Shown here piece by piece: positions 48,499-57,061 of a stretch of DNA of 64,000 nt; the first letter of the stretch is position 1, and every line of letters starts with the position of its first letter. The notes under the pieces were generated by a model that was not told the origin of the DNA, searched no databases, and worked only from the letters and a program-made list of their open reading frames with translations. The DNA lies in NCBI GenBank assembly GCA_000583135.1, contig JFBG01000016.1:1-64000 (forward strand), in the 5' to 3' direction. Source of the DNA: Thioalkalivibrio sp. HK1 (GTDB lineage Bacteria > Pseudomonadota > Gammaproteobacteria > HK1). The position numbers were made by a program, and so were the translations under genes.

Positions 48499-49845
48499 AT
48501 GCACGCAATCGCCGAAGCTGACGAACAGGTCGAAGAAATCAACCCGAGTCTGTGTTTTAGAAAAAGCGCAGGAAGGCTTCGCCGGGAATTGAAAGTCGGT
48601 GAAAGGCTCTATGTCGAGGAGGTCGAAGAAGCCCCCTTGGTCAGGCAGCCATCATTGCCTCGAACCCTCGATCTTTTTCCCGAGACCATCGACAATTCTC
48701 TTCGGGCGGATTTTTTCGTATCGGCGTTGGGCGATCGCCCCTTGAAGGCGCTGACCGAAAAAACCGGTACATTGCATTTCATCGATCTTTTCTGTGGCGG
48801 GGGCGGGCTATCTCTCGGTATTCGAAGAGCCGCCGAATTCTTGGGGTTCAAAGCAAGACTGCTGTGTGCGGTGGATACCGACGAGGTGGCACTGCGCTTG
48901 GTCAAGAAGGCATTCTCTCCTTTGATCACCCGCAGCCGACCGGTCGAAGACCTGGTGCGCTACGATGTCGATCGCTCCGGGGCGCTCGACGATTTCATCA
49001 GCGCTCCGACGATGCTCGATGCCCAGATCGCGCAGTTCAAAGGAAAGGTCGATCTCCTGATCGCCGGTCCTCCTTGCCAAGGGCATTCGAACCTCAACAA
49101 CAAGACCAGAGGCTTCGATAACAGAAATCTTCTTTATTTCACGGTCCCCGCCTTCGCGGTGGCTTTGGGCATTCCCAAGATCATCATCGAAAACGTCAGG
49201 AGCATCGAGGTCGCCGAAGAGAATGTAGTGGAGATCACCACCCGTCTTCTCGAGCGACACGGCTACGAGATCGAGAAAAGGGTTCTCAATGCCGCGGATT
49301 TCGGAACGGCGCAAAGCCGACAACGGCATTTTCTGGTGGCGGGCAAGAAAGGAGCGCCGAATCTGAAAAAGGCGTGCGAGCACCTGAAGGTGAACCCTCT
49401 TTCCTTTAACGAGGCTTGTTTGGATATGGAGCCTTTGCCGCCGTCGCTCTCGATTTTGGAGGATGTCGGGGATTTTTCACCGGAAAACAAGGAGCGAATA
49501 GATTATTTGCACGATCACGATACCGACGATCTCCCCAACTCCAATCGACCCGAATGCCATCGAGTCGAGCATTCCTACCCTGCGGTCTACGGCCGAATCC
49601 GGGGGAAATTGCCGATGACCACCATCACCACCGGCTTTTCAAGCCCGGGCCGGGGGCGATTCGTTCATCCGAGGGAAAGACGCACAATCAATATCCGAGA
49701 AGCCGGAAGGGTACAGGGATTCCCCGATTGGTACTGGAAGGCCGCCATCGACCTGAACTTCAAGCGAGCGCATTTCCATAAAATCATCGGAGACGCCGTC
49801 CCGTCCTTCATCGCCTACCCTTTGCTGCTATCCTTCTTCCTTTGA
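48499..49845 (+). CDS. DNA (cytosine-5-)-methyltransferase
   Basis: The 448-residue C5-methyltransferase has motif I FIDLFCGGGGLSLGI (about 94-108), motif IV with the catalytic Cys GPPCQGHSN (about 190-198), motif VI IIENVRS and motif VIII QSRQRHFLVAG. The target-recognition region follows, then motif X-like NIREAGRVQGFPDWYW and HKIIGDAVP. It should methylate a defined cytosine in DNA, protecting self. About 90 residues precede motif I, longer than in minimal enzymes. The ATG at 48499 has AAGGG upstream; a TTG at 48493 is also in frame. Recognition sequence unknown. Confidence 0.93.
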   Translation: MHAIAEADEQVEEINPSLCFRKSAGRLRRELKVGERLYVEEVEEAPLVRQPSLPRTLDLFPETIDNSLRADFFVSALGDRPLKALTEKTGTLHFIDLFCGGGGLSLGIRRAAEFLGFKARLLCAVDTDEVALRLVKKAFSPLITRSRPVEDLVRYDVDRSGALDDFISAPTMLDAQIAQFKGKVDLLIAGPPCQGHSNLNNKTRGFDNRNLLYFTVPAFAVALGIPKIIIENVRSIEVAEENVVEITTRLLERHGYEIEKRVLNAADFGTAQSRQRHFLVAGKKGAPNLKKACEHLKVNPLSFNEACLDMEPLPPSLSILEDVGDFSPENKERIDYLHDHDTDDLPNSNRPECHRVEHSYPAVYGRIRGKLPMTTITTGFSSPGRGRFVHPRERRTINIREAGRVQGFPDWYWKAAIDLNFKRAHFHKIIGDAVPSFIAYPLLLSFFL

Positions 49846-49882
49846 AGAGAATCACTCGTTGCCTTGGAATCGGGGGTGTATC

Positions 49883-51067
49883 ATGTCATTGGTGAATTAC
49901 TTGGAAACGAATAGGCAGAATATGCTGAGCAAAACAATCCAGCAGATCGTTATCATGGCGGGAGATGGTAATCTGGGGGATGGCACACAATCTTCCAAGG
50001 AATTGCGAGAGTTTTTGAAAGCGATCGATACGAAATATCTGAAAATTTATGCAAATCAGTGCTTGGAGAATGGTTTTTCCGGTAGCGGATTTGTAATTCA
50101 GGATATCGTCAATGAGATAGGCAGGCGCATGGGCTTTGGTATTCAATACGGTAATTATCAAGAGAAGATGGAATACGGCCATGATAACGCTGATGGTATT
50201 TGGATTGGTGATGGGTGGTCGTTTATCGTCGAGGTGAACGATAAAGATTGCAATAGCATCGAATTCGATAAAATTGCATCTTGGAGAAACGATTATTCCA
50301 ATATCGATGATCAAAATACCACATGCTTGATCGTAGTGGGTCGACAAGACACAACTGCACTCGAAAACCAACTTCGCGGATCGAGGCATCATTGGAATAT
50401 GCGCATCGTGGGATTTGAATCTTTGTATAAAGCATTGGAATTCATTGAAAACTCGGAGAATGAATATCTGAAATCAAAGATCGTCGATTTATTCAAGCCG
50501 AGGGAATTCACCCTCATCGATCGGATACTTTCAGTTGCGTTTGATTTCTTCAAGGGTAGAGATGAACCGATCAAAAAAAGGATTGCCAAAAGAGATATGA
50601 ACGAAGAGCGAAATAAAAAACATCATAAAATTGATTCCGATAAAGAGGGGATCAAGATATTCAAAATGGATATCGCTAGAAGAATCGAGAAGAAATATGG
50701 TATCTCTCTCATACGGAAGAGGAGATCCCTTTTTGAAACCAACCCCGATGGCACGCGATTTTTTATCTCGGTATCGAAGCTGTACGAATCTGGATTGAAT
50801 CAATATTGGTATACCTACAATACCGATCAGATGCGTTTATTGGAAGAGGCCGACAATGCTTTTTATATTATTGGTTGTTTGGATAATCGAAAATCTTTTC
50901 TTTTACCGGTAAGCTATATAAACAATCTAACGAAAGATATGCACTCTTCAAAATACCCGGATGGTGGTGAGGGCTTTCACATCCGCCTCAGGAGGGAGGG
51001 TGAAAGATATGTTATCTATACTGTCAAAAATAGAAAAGAGAATGATATCGGAGAATTCGAATTGTAA
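49883..51067 (+). CDS. PD-(D/E)XK-like nuclease with atypical E-V-N site
   Basis: The 394-residue protein has a restriction-endonuclease-like core at about residues 70-130: IQDIVNEIGRRMGFGIQYGN, then HDNADGIWIGDGW and FIVEVNDKDCNSIEFDKIA. This fits D(G) ... E-x-K of PD-(D/E)XK nucleases, but the Lys position is Asn119 (EVN); a nearby Lys121 might substitute. A C-terminal region (about 250-394) with RRSLFETNPDGTRFFISVS and NPD-like loops may bind DNA or sense modification. The gene is clearly AT-rich compared with the rest of the window. It is the last gene of the candidate defence operon, 37 bases after the methyltransferase. GGGGGT lies before the ATG. Confidence 0.65.
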   Translation: MSLVNYLETNRQNMLSKTIQQIVIMAGDGNLGDGTQSSKELREFLKAIDTKYLKIYANQCLENGFSGSGFVIQDIVNEIGRRMGFGIQYGNYQEKMEYGHDNADGIWIGDGWSFIVEVNDKDCNSIEFDKIASWRNDYSNIDDQNTTCLIVVGRQDTTALENQLRGSRHHWNMRIVGFESLYKALEFIENSENEYLKSKIVDLFKPREFTLIDRILSVAFDFFKGRDEPIKKRIAKRDMNEERNKKHHKIDSDKEGIKIFKMDIARRIEKKYGISLIRKRRSLFETNPDGTRFFISVSKLYESGLNQYWYTYNTDQMRLLEEADNAFYIIGCLDNRKSFLLPVSYINNLTKDMHSSKYPDGGEGFHIRLRREGERYVIYTVKNRKENDIGEFEL

Positions 51068-51418
51068 GAGTTATTGATTTTTATTTACGGGATGATCATT
51101 CGATATTATAGTAATCACGATTGATCGATATATGTCAATGCGTAAAAGGAGTATATCATTGAAATAATTCCATGGATCAAGAATAAAATACAAACAGAGT
51201 GAGCGGCAATCGTCAAGGTAGATTGGTTCGAATCATTTGATAACCGCACTGACTTCGGTGAGATGCCCCCATGATAAACGGTTTCGAGACGGCAAAAAAT
51301 CTTGGCTCTCTTGATATTTCTTGACCCTCAAAGGATTACTTGGTGTACAATGTTCGACTAGAGGATCCAAAAGAGAGAGGATCCTAGGTAAAACGATGCC
51401 AACGATAAGGAGACCGAC
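51068..51418. other. AT-rich intergenic region after the candidate defence operon
   Basis: It contains a possible promoter (TTGACC 51321-51326, 19 bases, TACAAT 51346-51351) for the next small gene. An inverted repeat AGGATCC / GGATCCT (51362-51385) lies in the presumed leader of that gene. Base composition matches the defence block. No att-like direct repeat was found by eye. Confidence 0.45.
51321..51351 (+). promoter_or_regulatory. candidate promoter of the 84-residue coiled-coil protein gene
   Basis: TTGACC and TACAAT are separated by 19 bases, with a TG immediately before the -10 element. It is 67 bases upstream of the ATG at 51419. The spacing is slightly long, so the call is tentative. 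Confidence 0.4.
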
Positions 51419-51673
51419 ATGGAAGACGCGAGGTTGGAGCGAATTGAGGATGCGATCAAGCAGCTCACGGCGGATGTCCGCAGACTGGATGAGGAGGCCC
51501 GAAAGCGAGATGAGGTGACCCGAGATAGGATTCACGAGATTCATGTCGCGATGTTGGAGGGGAATTCCAAACTGGCTCAATCCACGATTCGGACGACCAT
51601 CATCATTTCCAGTATCGTGGGAGGATCAGCGGGGCTATTGGCCGCGATCGCAAAGTCATCCGGGATACTGTAG
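51419..51673 (+). CDS. small coiled-coil protein with C-terminal membrane segment
   Basis: The 84-residue protein has AAGGAG six bases before the ATG. Residues 1-50 form a charged amphipathic helix (LERIEDAIKQLTADVRRLDE), followed by a Gly/Ala-rich hydrophobic segment (IIISSIVGGSAGLLAAIA). The architecture is XhlA- or holin-like. It lies between the candidate defence operon and mnmE with its own promoter and terminator. It could be an effector of the defence locus or an unrelated small membrane protein. Confidence 0.7.
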   Translation: MEDARLERIEDAIKQLTADVRRLDEEARKRDEVTRDRIHEIHVAMLEGNSKLAQSTIRTTIIISSIVGGSAGLLAAIAKSSGIL

Positions 51674-51714
51674 TGCAGATAAATACCCGTTTCACAAGAA
51701 TCACTGCTTTTTTC

Positions 51715-51743
51715 GACCGGCCTTAGGGCCGGTCTTTTGTTTT
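51715..51743 (+). terminator. rho-independent terminator
   Basis: A perfect 8-bp stem GACCGGCC / GGCCGGTC with loop TTAG is followed by TTTTGTTTT. It ends transcription of the small coiled-coil gene and isolates mnmE from the upstream block. Confidence 0.9.
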
Positions 51744-51894
51744 CCGAGCGCTTTGTGATATATCGTTTTATGCTATAGATGAATTTAATGAAAATAAAAA
51801 GATATCCTTGCTATCATTTCATGCCATCATGGTGGCCCTTCCTTAAAAGCCATGATCCATATTCTCTATCGAGCGATCAGCGAAGCGTTGGAAG

Positions 51895-53394
51895 ATGAAT
51901 CTACCGGTTGTCGGTGACACCATTGCGGCGGTTGCCACGCCCCCGGGAAGGGGTGGGGTGGCGATCGTGCGGGTATCGGGGCCGCAGGTTGTGGCCATCG
52001 CCGAGGGGATTATCGGGCGAAGGCCTTCGCCGAGGTTGGCAACCAGGGCTCGTTTTCTCGATCGGGAAGGGGGTGAGATCGATAACGGGCTGGCTCTTTT
52101 TTTTCCGGCACCGGCTTCCTTCACCGGCGAGGATGTGTTGGAGCTCCAGGGTCACGGCGGACCGGTGGTATCGAGGATGGTGATCGATCGTGTATGCGAT
52201 TTGGGCGCTCGACCGGCCCGCGCCGGGGAATTCACGCTGCGCGCCTTTCTCAACGATCGGATCGATCTTGCGCAGGCGGAAGCGGTTGCCGATTTGATCG
52301 ACAGCGCTTCGGAGAGCGCGGCCCGTTCGGCGATACGCTCGTTAGGTGGTGAGTTTTCTCGCACGGTCGGGGAGCATCGGGATGCGTTGGTGGCATTGCG
52401 GGTCTTTATCGAGGCGGCGATCGACTTCCCCGAAGAGGAGCTCGATCTCCTCGCCGATCCGGAAATCATCCGGCGTTTGGATGCTCTGCGCCAAGCGTTG
52501 GCGACGACCCTCGCCGAATCCGGCAAGGGTGCGATGCTGCGTGAAGGCGTGAGATTGGTGATCGCCGGAGCGCCGAATGTCGGCAAGTCAAGCCTGCTCA
52601 ATCGATTGGCGCGCTCGGAGGCGGCGATCGTCACCGATATCCCCGGCACCACCCGGGATCCGGTGCGCGAGCGTTTGGTGATCGCCGGCATTCCCTTCGA
52701 GGTGCGAGATACCGCCGGTTTGCGTCGAACCCGAGATCCGGTCGAACGCATCGGGGTGGAGCGGGCGCAGGCGGCGCTCGAAGATGCCGATCTGGCGCTT
52801 TTGGTCTTCGACGATACGAGCGATATTACGGACGATATCAAGAGCGATCCGGGAAAGATCGGTCTCGGGGTCGATATTTTCCCCCAAGGATCTTTCGCTC
52901 TTCCCGAGCGATTGTTTCGCAAAGGTGCCGGGATATTGGTTCGAAACAAGATCGATCTCAGCGGATCGAAGCCGGGGCTGGTCGAGGATCGCTTTTCGAA
53001 TTCATCTTCGAATTCCTCATTGACTTCGGCAAAGGATGGTAATCCTGCGGCAAGGGATCCGGCGTCGGGAGCCCCCCCGTTGCCGGTGGTGAGGGTTTCC
53101 GCTTTGACCGGGGCGGGGATCGCCGATCTGGAAGAGGCGATCGTAAAGAAAGTGACGGACGATTCGGCCGGGTTCGAGCATGCCTTCATGGCCCGTCGCC
53201 GTCATGTCAGCGCCTTGGAAAAAGCCCTTGCGGCATTGGATCGAGCCCGCTCCCGATTGGTGGAGGACAAGGCCGGGGAAATCTGCGCCGAGGAATTGCG
53301 AAGCGCTCAAAATGCCTTGGCCGAAATCACCGGGGCATTCGCCACCGAGGATCTGCTGGCGGAAATTTTCTCCGGATTTTGTATCGGGAAATAA
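51895..53394 (+). CDS. mnmE: tRNA modification GTPase MnmE
   Basis: The 499-residue protein acts with MnmG to modify the wobble uridine of certain tRNAs. It has the folate-binding N-domain (IAAVATPPGRGGVAIVRVSG), G1 GAPNVGKSS, G2/G3 IVTDIPGTTRDPVRE and DTAGLR, G4 NKID and the C-terminal CIGK with the conserved Cys. About 40 extra residues lie in the G domain: an acidic segment before NKID and a Ser/Asn-rich insert (FSNSSSNSSLTSAKDGN) after it. mnmG is not beside it. Confidence 0.96.
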   Translation: MNLPVVGDTIAAVATPPGRGGVAIVRVSGPQVVAIAEGIIGRRPSPRLATRARFLDREGGEIDNGLALFFPAPASFTGEDVLELQGHGGPVVSRMVIDRVCDLGARPARAGEFTLRAFLNDRIDLAQAEAVADLIDSASESAARSAIRSLGGEFSRTVGEHRDALVALRVFIEAAIDFPEEELDLLADPEIIRRLDALRQALATTLAESGKGAMLREGVRLVIAGAPNVGKSSLLNRLARSEAAIVTDIPGTTRDPVRERLVIAGIPFEVRDTAGLRRTRDPVERIGVERAQAALEDADLALLVFDDTSDITDDIKSDPGKIGLGVDIFPQGSFALPERLFRKGAGILVRNKIDLSGSKPGLVEDRFSNSSSNSSLTSAKDGNPAARDPASGAPPLPVVRVSALTGAGIADLEEAIVKKVTDDSAGFEHAFMARRRHVSALEKALAALDRARSRLVEDKAGEICAEELRSAQNALAEITGAFATEDLLAEIFSGFCIGK

Positions 53395-53725
53395 GGTTGC
53401 AAGGCGTTTGGCGCAAGGGACGACAGGCTGAGAAGGCATCGGATAGGGAATCGTCCGGGTTCGAGTGTCGGCCGGTCAGCGCCGGAATCGATCCGACATG
53501 ATCTTTCAAATCGCTTGCATGGCGCTTATGCATAAAGAGAGCGTCGATCAATCATCGATCGGTTGACGGTGAATCCGTGCTTCGTTGATCTGCAGATACC
53601 TCGTGACTGTGCGATGAGATGGGGAATGGCTGCCGGCCAAGGGATCGATGGCGAGTAGGAAATCCCCTCGCCGTCGGCGGGGCGGCCATCGGCGGATGAT
53701 GGAAAAGAGCATGGATGATTAAGGA
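53395..53725. other. intergenic between convergent mnmE and metallohydrolase genes
   Basis: No gene or clear terminator was recognised. Short inverted words based on TCGATC are present. Confidence 0.35.
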
Positions 53726-54709
53726 TCACTCCCACTCCAATTCGGTGAAAGCGGCGGTGATATTGCGGGGGTGTCCGATATCGAAATGGATCCAACGGCC
53801 TCTTTCCTCGCTCGCAACGCTCTCGATGGCCCTTTCGATACGATGACCTGCATCCAAGGCCGCTCTCGTATCTCGAAGCAAAGCGCGAAAGTAGCGCTCT
53901 TGGGCATCGAGGGCATTCGGCCACGGTGCGAAAGCGGGTCCGTGTCCGGGCACGACGCGCCGTGCCGGTATCGAGCGCAACTCGGTCAGGACTTGCAGCC
54001 AACCTTTGAGGCTACCGTCGATGATTGGCAGGCGGTCGACGAAAAGCAGATCGCCGGCGAAGAGGGTGCCGGTCGCAGGGTCGAAAACCGTCAGGTCATT
54101 GTCGGTATGCGCCGTCGACCAAGCATCGAGGATCAACTCCCGCTCGCCGAGATCGATTCGCATCGATCGATCCACGGTCATCGTAGGGGGGATCGCTCGC
54201 GTGCCTTCGAACCTCGCCCCGATCCGCCGTCCGAAGTTCTCCAGATAAAAAGATGCGCGCGCAAGGAGAGCCCGGGGGAGTTTGTGGTGGCCGACAACCA
54301 CGCTTTGCGCGTCATCGAATGCGCCGTTGCCGAAGATATGATCCGGGTGGACGTGGGTATTGATGACATAGCGAATCGGCAGATCGGACAGGGCGCGGGC
54401 GCTCGCTCGCAGACGAAGGCCGAAAGCCCGACTGCCACCGCTATCGATGACCGCGATGGAGCGCTTGCCGATCACCAGAGCGGCGTTGGAAAAGCCCCCC
54501 AAATTGCCGGGCGTGGCATCTTCGTCATGCGCTCCGGCATAGACATGGATCCCCTCGGCGATCTCGTCGAGATCGAGAGGCTTGGCGCTCTGCCCCGCCA
54601 AAGGTGCGGGTTGTGCTTTCGTCGGCAAGGAAAGCGAGGAAAAAAGGACGAGTACCATTCCGGCAGCGATGGCGGGAAGGGTTCTGCGGACAAGGGCGAG
54701 GATGTACAA
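53726..54709 (-). CDS. quinoprotein relay system zinc metallohydrolase (metallo-beta-lactamase fold)
   Basis: The 327-residue exported protein of the MBL fold has the zinc motif NTHVHPDHIFGN, then HTDNDLTVF, LFAGDLLFVDRLPIIDGSLK and VVPGHGPAFAPWPNALDAQ. This is the signature of the zinc metallohydrolases found beside PQQ-dependent dehydrogenase systems. Start is a TTG at 54709, preceded by GGGAG eight bases upstream and giving a signal peptide (LVRRTLPAIAAGMVLVLFSS ... TKA). It is divergent from the CXXCW gene, its usual partner. The exact reaction is not established. Confidence 0.85.
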   Translation of the reverse strand: MYILALVRRTLPAIAAGMVLVLFSSLSLPTKAQPAPLAGQSAKPLDLDEIAEGIHVYAGAHDEDATPGNLGGFSNAALVIGKRSIAVIDSGGSRAFGLRLRASARALSDLPIRYVINTHVHPDHIFGNGAFDDAQSVVVGHHKLPRALLARASFYLENFGRRIGARFEGTRAIPPTMTVDRSMRIDLGERELILDAWSTAHTDNDLTVFDPATGTLFAGDLLFVDRLPIIDGSLKGWLQVLTELRSIPARRVVPGHGPAFAPWPNALDAQERYFRALLRDTRAALDAGHRIERAIESVASEERGRWIHFDIGHPRNITAAFTELEWE

Positions 54710-55008
54710 AGGGGTTGTCTCCCATCGAGATCGAGCGGTCGATTCATGCAAGCGACTCGTGCAAGTCGGTATTGTCGTTGTCTTCGAGAACATGGTTCTT
54801 CTTTTGGGATATCTCATCGATGAACGAGGAACGGCAGGAAGCGGGATTGGGGATTCGCAGGCGAGGCAATGCGCTGCCTCATCGTTTTCGTGGTGCATTG
54901 TCGAGACTCGCTCGCTATTTGGCCTCTTGCGGGGCGATCTTCGAAGCATTGTCCGGAAGATTCGAGCTTCGCCCGGCGAAGAGGGCCTACCGGTACCACC
55001 GATCATCG

Positions 55009-55617
55009 ATGTGGAGTTTTGCCGCAAATCCCGGCGGCCGAGCGTCAAGGGCGATTTTGTTGGCGGTCTTGGGCATCGTCGCCCTCGATCCCGGCGCCGG
55101 CATCCTGGCCGCCGAAGCCTGTATCGACGAAGAGCCGGATGCCTACCGAACGGAAAATTATCGCTCGGCGGTGCCCTGTTCGCTAAGCGGGGTGCGCACG
55201 GTTTCGACCGAAGAGATGCAGCGATTGGTCGAGGGCGCATCCCCCCCCTTGCTGATCGATGTGCTCCCGTCGCCTCGGCGTCCGAAAGGAATGAACGATG
55301 ATGCCCTGTGGTTTCCTCCCGAGCGCACGACCATCGTTGGAAGCGTATGGTTGCCGAATATCGGCTACGGGCTTTTGCCGATCGTGGAGGAGAACTACTT
55401 CAAGGAGAATATCGAGCGGCTGAGCGCCGGGGATTTTGCTCGGCCGATGGTTTTCTTCTGTCTCGAGGATTGCTGGATGGGTTGGAATGCAGCCCGCAGG
55501 GCCTATCGATGGGGTTATGGCCAAGTGATCTGGTATCCGGATGGTACCGATGGCTGGGCGCGCCAAGGGCTGCCGATGGAGTCGATCATACCGGTGCCGA
55601 GGGATGATGGGCAGTAG
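55009..55617 (+). CDS. PQQ-dependent catabolism-associated CXXCW motif protein
   Basis: The 202-residue exported rhodanese-like protein has the defining motif CLEDCWMGWNAARRA followed by YGQVIWYPDGTDGW. Earlier segments EEMQRLVEGASPPLLIDVLP and IVGSVWLPNIGYG also fit. The signal-like N-terminus (ASRAILLAVLGIVALDPGAG ... AEA) supports the ATG at 55009; another ATG at 54820 is in frame but would overlap the divergent promoter. Family members occur only with PQQ-dependent periplasmic oxidation systems. Confidence 0.85.
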   Translation: MWSFAANPGGRASRAILLAVLGIVALDPGAGILAAEACIDEEPDAYRTENYRSAVPCSLSGVRTVSTEEMQRLVEGASPPLLIDVLPSPRRPKGMNDDALWFPPERTTIVGSVWLPNIGYGLLPIVEENYFKENIERLSAGDFARPMVFFCLEDCWMGWNAARRAYRWGYGQVIWYPDGTDGWARQGLPMESIIPVPRDDGQ

Positions 55618-55683
55618 GCGGGTTTCCCCTCATCGCCCGTTGAGCGGGCATTTTGAGCGGGCAAGTATTTCCCGATGCCCGGA

Positions 55684-56241
55684 TCAAGGCATCGCGCGGT
55701 TTTTGGCCAAGCGTTCCACGAGCAGATGATCCAGCAGATACAAGGTGGCGCGTTTCAAGGAACGCTCGTTGTAGCCGCGCAGGTCCACGAAGGCTCGCCC
55801 CACTTCGCGGCCCTTTTCGACCTCCAAGACCACGACATTGAGATTCACGATCAGATAGCTCACCACTTGGATCCAGCCGATGGCCACCCAGTCGGCATTC
55901 AGACCTTGGGCGATATCGATCTCGCAGCCATTGCACTGATGGAGTCGTTGACCCGGATCCGCAGCGGCGATCGCCTCTCGGGTGAGCGAGGCGGGCACGA
56001 CATCGTAACCCTCCTTGCGAAGCCGCGTTCGGATCAAATCGGCGGACATGTTCAGCAGTTGCCGATCCTCCTCGGTGGTGCGCTCGGCATTCGGCAAATA
56101 GTCCGCCTTGAGCAGTTCGATATCGAGCACCGCCACCCGTTTCGCAGCATCGGCGGCCAAAGCGCTTTTCATCGGTCCGATGGCCAAAGCGGCCATCCAC
56201 AACCCTACCAAGGCACATCGAAAAAGGATCGCGTTGTTCAT
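55684..56241 (-). CDS. DUF2380-like exported protein of PQQ clusters
   Basis: The 185-residue protein starts MNNAILFRCALVGLWMAALA, a signal peptide, with GGAAGA upstream of the ATG at 56241. The mature part has RVAVLDIELLKADYLPNAER, RLRKEGYDVVPAS, a CNGC motif in QRLHQCNGCEIDIAQGLNAD and VAIGWIQVVSYLIVNLNVVV. This matches the DUF2380-type proteins that accompany quinoprotein relay genes. Probably a periplasmic accessory factor of a PQQ-dehydrogenase system. Confidence 0.75.
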   Translation of the reverse strand: MNNAILFRCALVGLWMAALAIGPMKSALAADAAKRVAVLDIELLKADYLPNAERTTEEDRQLLNMSADLIRTRLRKEGYDVVPASLTREAIAAADPGQRLHQCNGCEIDIAQGLNADWVAIGWIQVVSYLIVNLNVVVLEVEKGREVGRAFVDLRGYNERSLKRATLYLLDHLLVERLAKNRAMP

Positions 56242-56653
56242 GTCGGCGGTCTTCCGTGATGCGTAGCGTCGATAAAGCGCCCTGACAACGGGGCATGATA
56301 TCGGGGTATCGGGTTCGAAAGATTTTTCGCTCGTCGGCGAAGCCAAAGAAAAATCCGGACCGCTTCGGTCGGCATCCAATTCCCTTGCGACGGCCCCGCT
56401 CGCTCTTGCGGTATATTTTCCGACGAGACGATGAAGACCTGAGGATCGAAATTGGAGACATCGACGACCAAGAGGACGATATCGAAGCGAATTTCGACAA
56501 AAAAGACGAATTCTTCGCTACCATCGACGAAAACGAATCGAAAAACGAAAGCCGAGAGCGTATCGTTCTTTGCGGATCGTGCAATCGTTTCAATCGGTCT
56601 AATTCGAAAGCATCGAAGAATCTCACCTGAAAAACCGAATCGAAGGATAGACA
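56242..56653. other. intergenic, divergent promoters presumed
   Basis: It lies between the DUF2380-like gene and the next secreted-protein gene. Open frames on both strands exist but none has both a ribosome site and a recognisable domain. An acidic open frame at 56295-56630 on the plus strand is the most gene-like, but I do not support it. Confidence 0.35.
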
Positions 56654-57061
56654 ATGAACGACCGCTTGTCGAACCCCCGCTGGTATCGGTCGGGTATCGC
56701 CGCCTTCCTCGCCTTTTTCCTCGTTGCGGGGAGTTTTGCTTCGAGCGCTGCGGCCGCCAATGATTTTCCCACCCAAGCCAGGGTCGAATTCGTGCTCGGA
56801 TGCATGGCCGATCGAGGGGGGCAGAGCTATGACACCCTATATCCTTGTATTTGTCAGATCGACCGAATCGCGGCGAATATGCCTTATGACGAGTACACCG
56901 CAGCCGAGACCTTGAGTTTTCTTTACAGCACCGCCGGCGAACGGGGTGGGATCTTTCGCGATGCCGCCCCGAGATCGAGACAGCGTATCAATCTGTTTCG
57001 CGCAGTCCGCAACGAAGCCGAAGACGCCTGCTTCGTCTCGGCGAAGCGCCTTGTCGACTAA
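56654..57061 (+). CDS. secreted protein of the PQQ cluster, unknown function
   Basis: The 135-residue protein has AAGGAT before the ATG and a signal peptide (SGIAAFLAFFLVAGSFASSA ... AAA). The mature part has three Cys in RVEFVLGCMADRG, YPCICQID and EDACFVSAKR, which fit one disulfide plus a free Cys, or a small redox site. Similar short secreted proteins appear next to quinoprotein relay genes. No catalytic motif was recognised. Confidence 0.65.
   Translation: MNDRLSNPRWYRSGIAAFLAFFLVAGSFASSAAAANDFPTQARVEFVLGCMADRGGQSYDTLYPCICQIDRIAANMPYDEYTAAETLSFLYSTAGERGGIFRDAAPRSRQRINLFRAVRNEAEDACFVSAKRLVD

Noticed and set aside
51205..51245. tRNA-like T-arm word (GGTTCGAATC) after the defence operon
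   Set aside because: No matching acceptor, D or anticodon arms can be formed around it.
44841..51745. Prophage or integrative element
   Set aside because: No integrase, transposase, phage structural gene or flanking direct repeat was seen.
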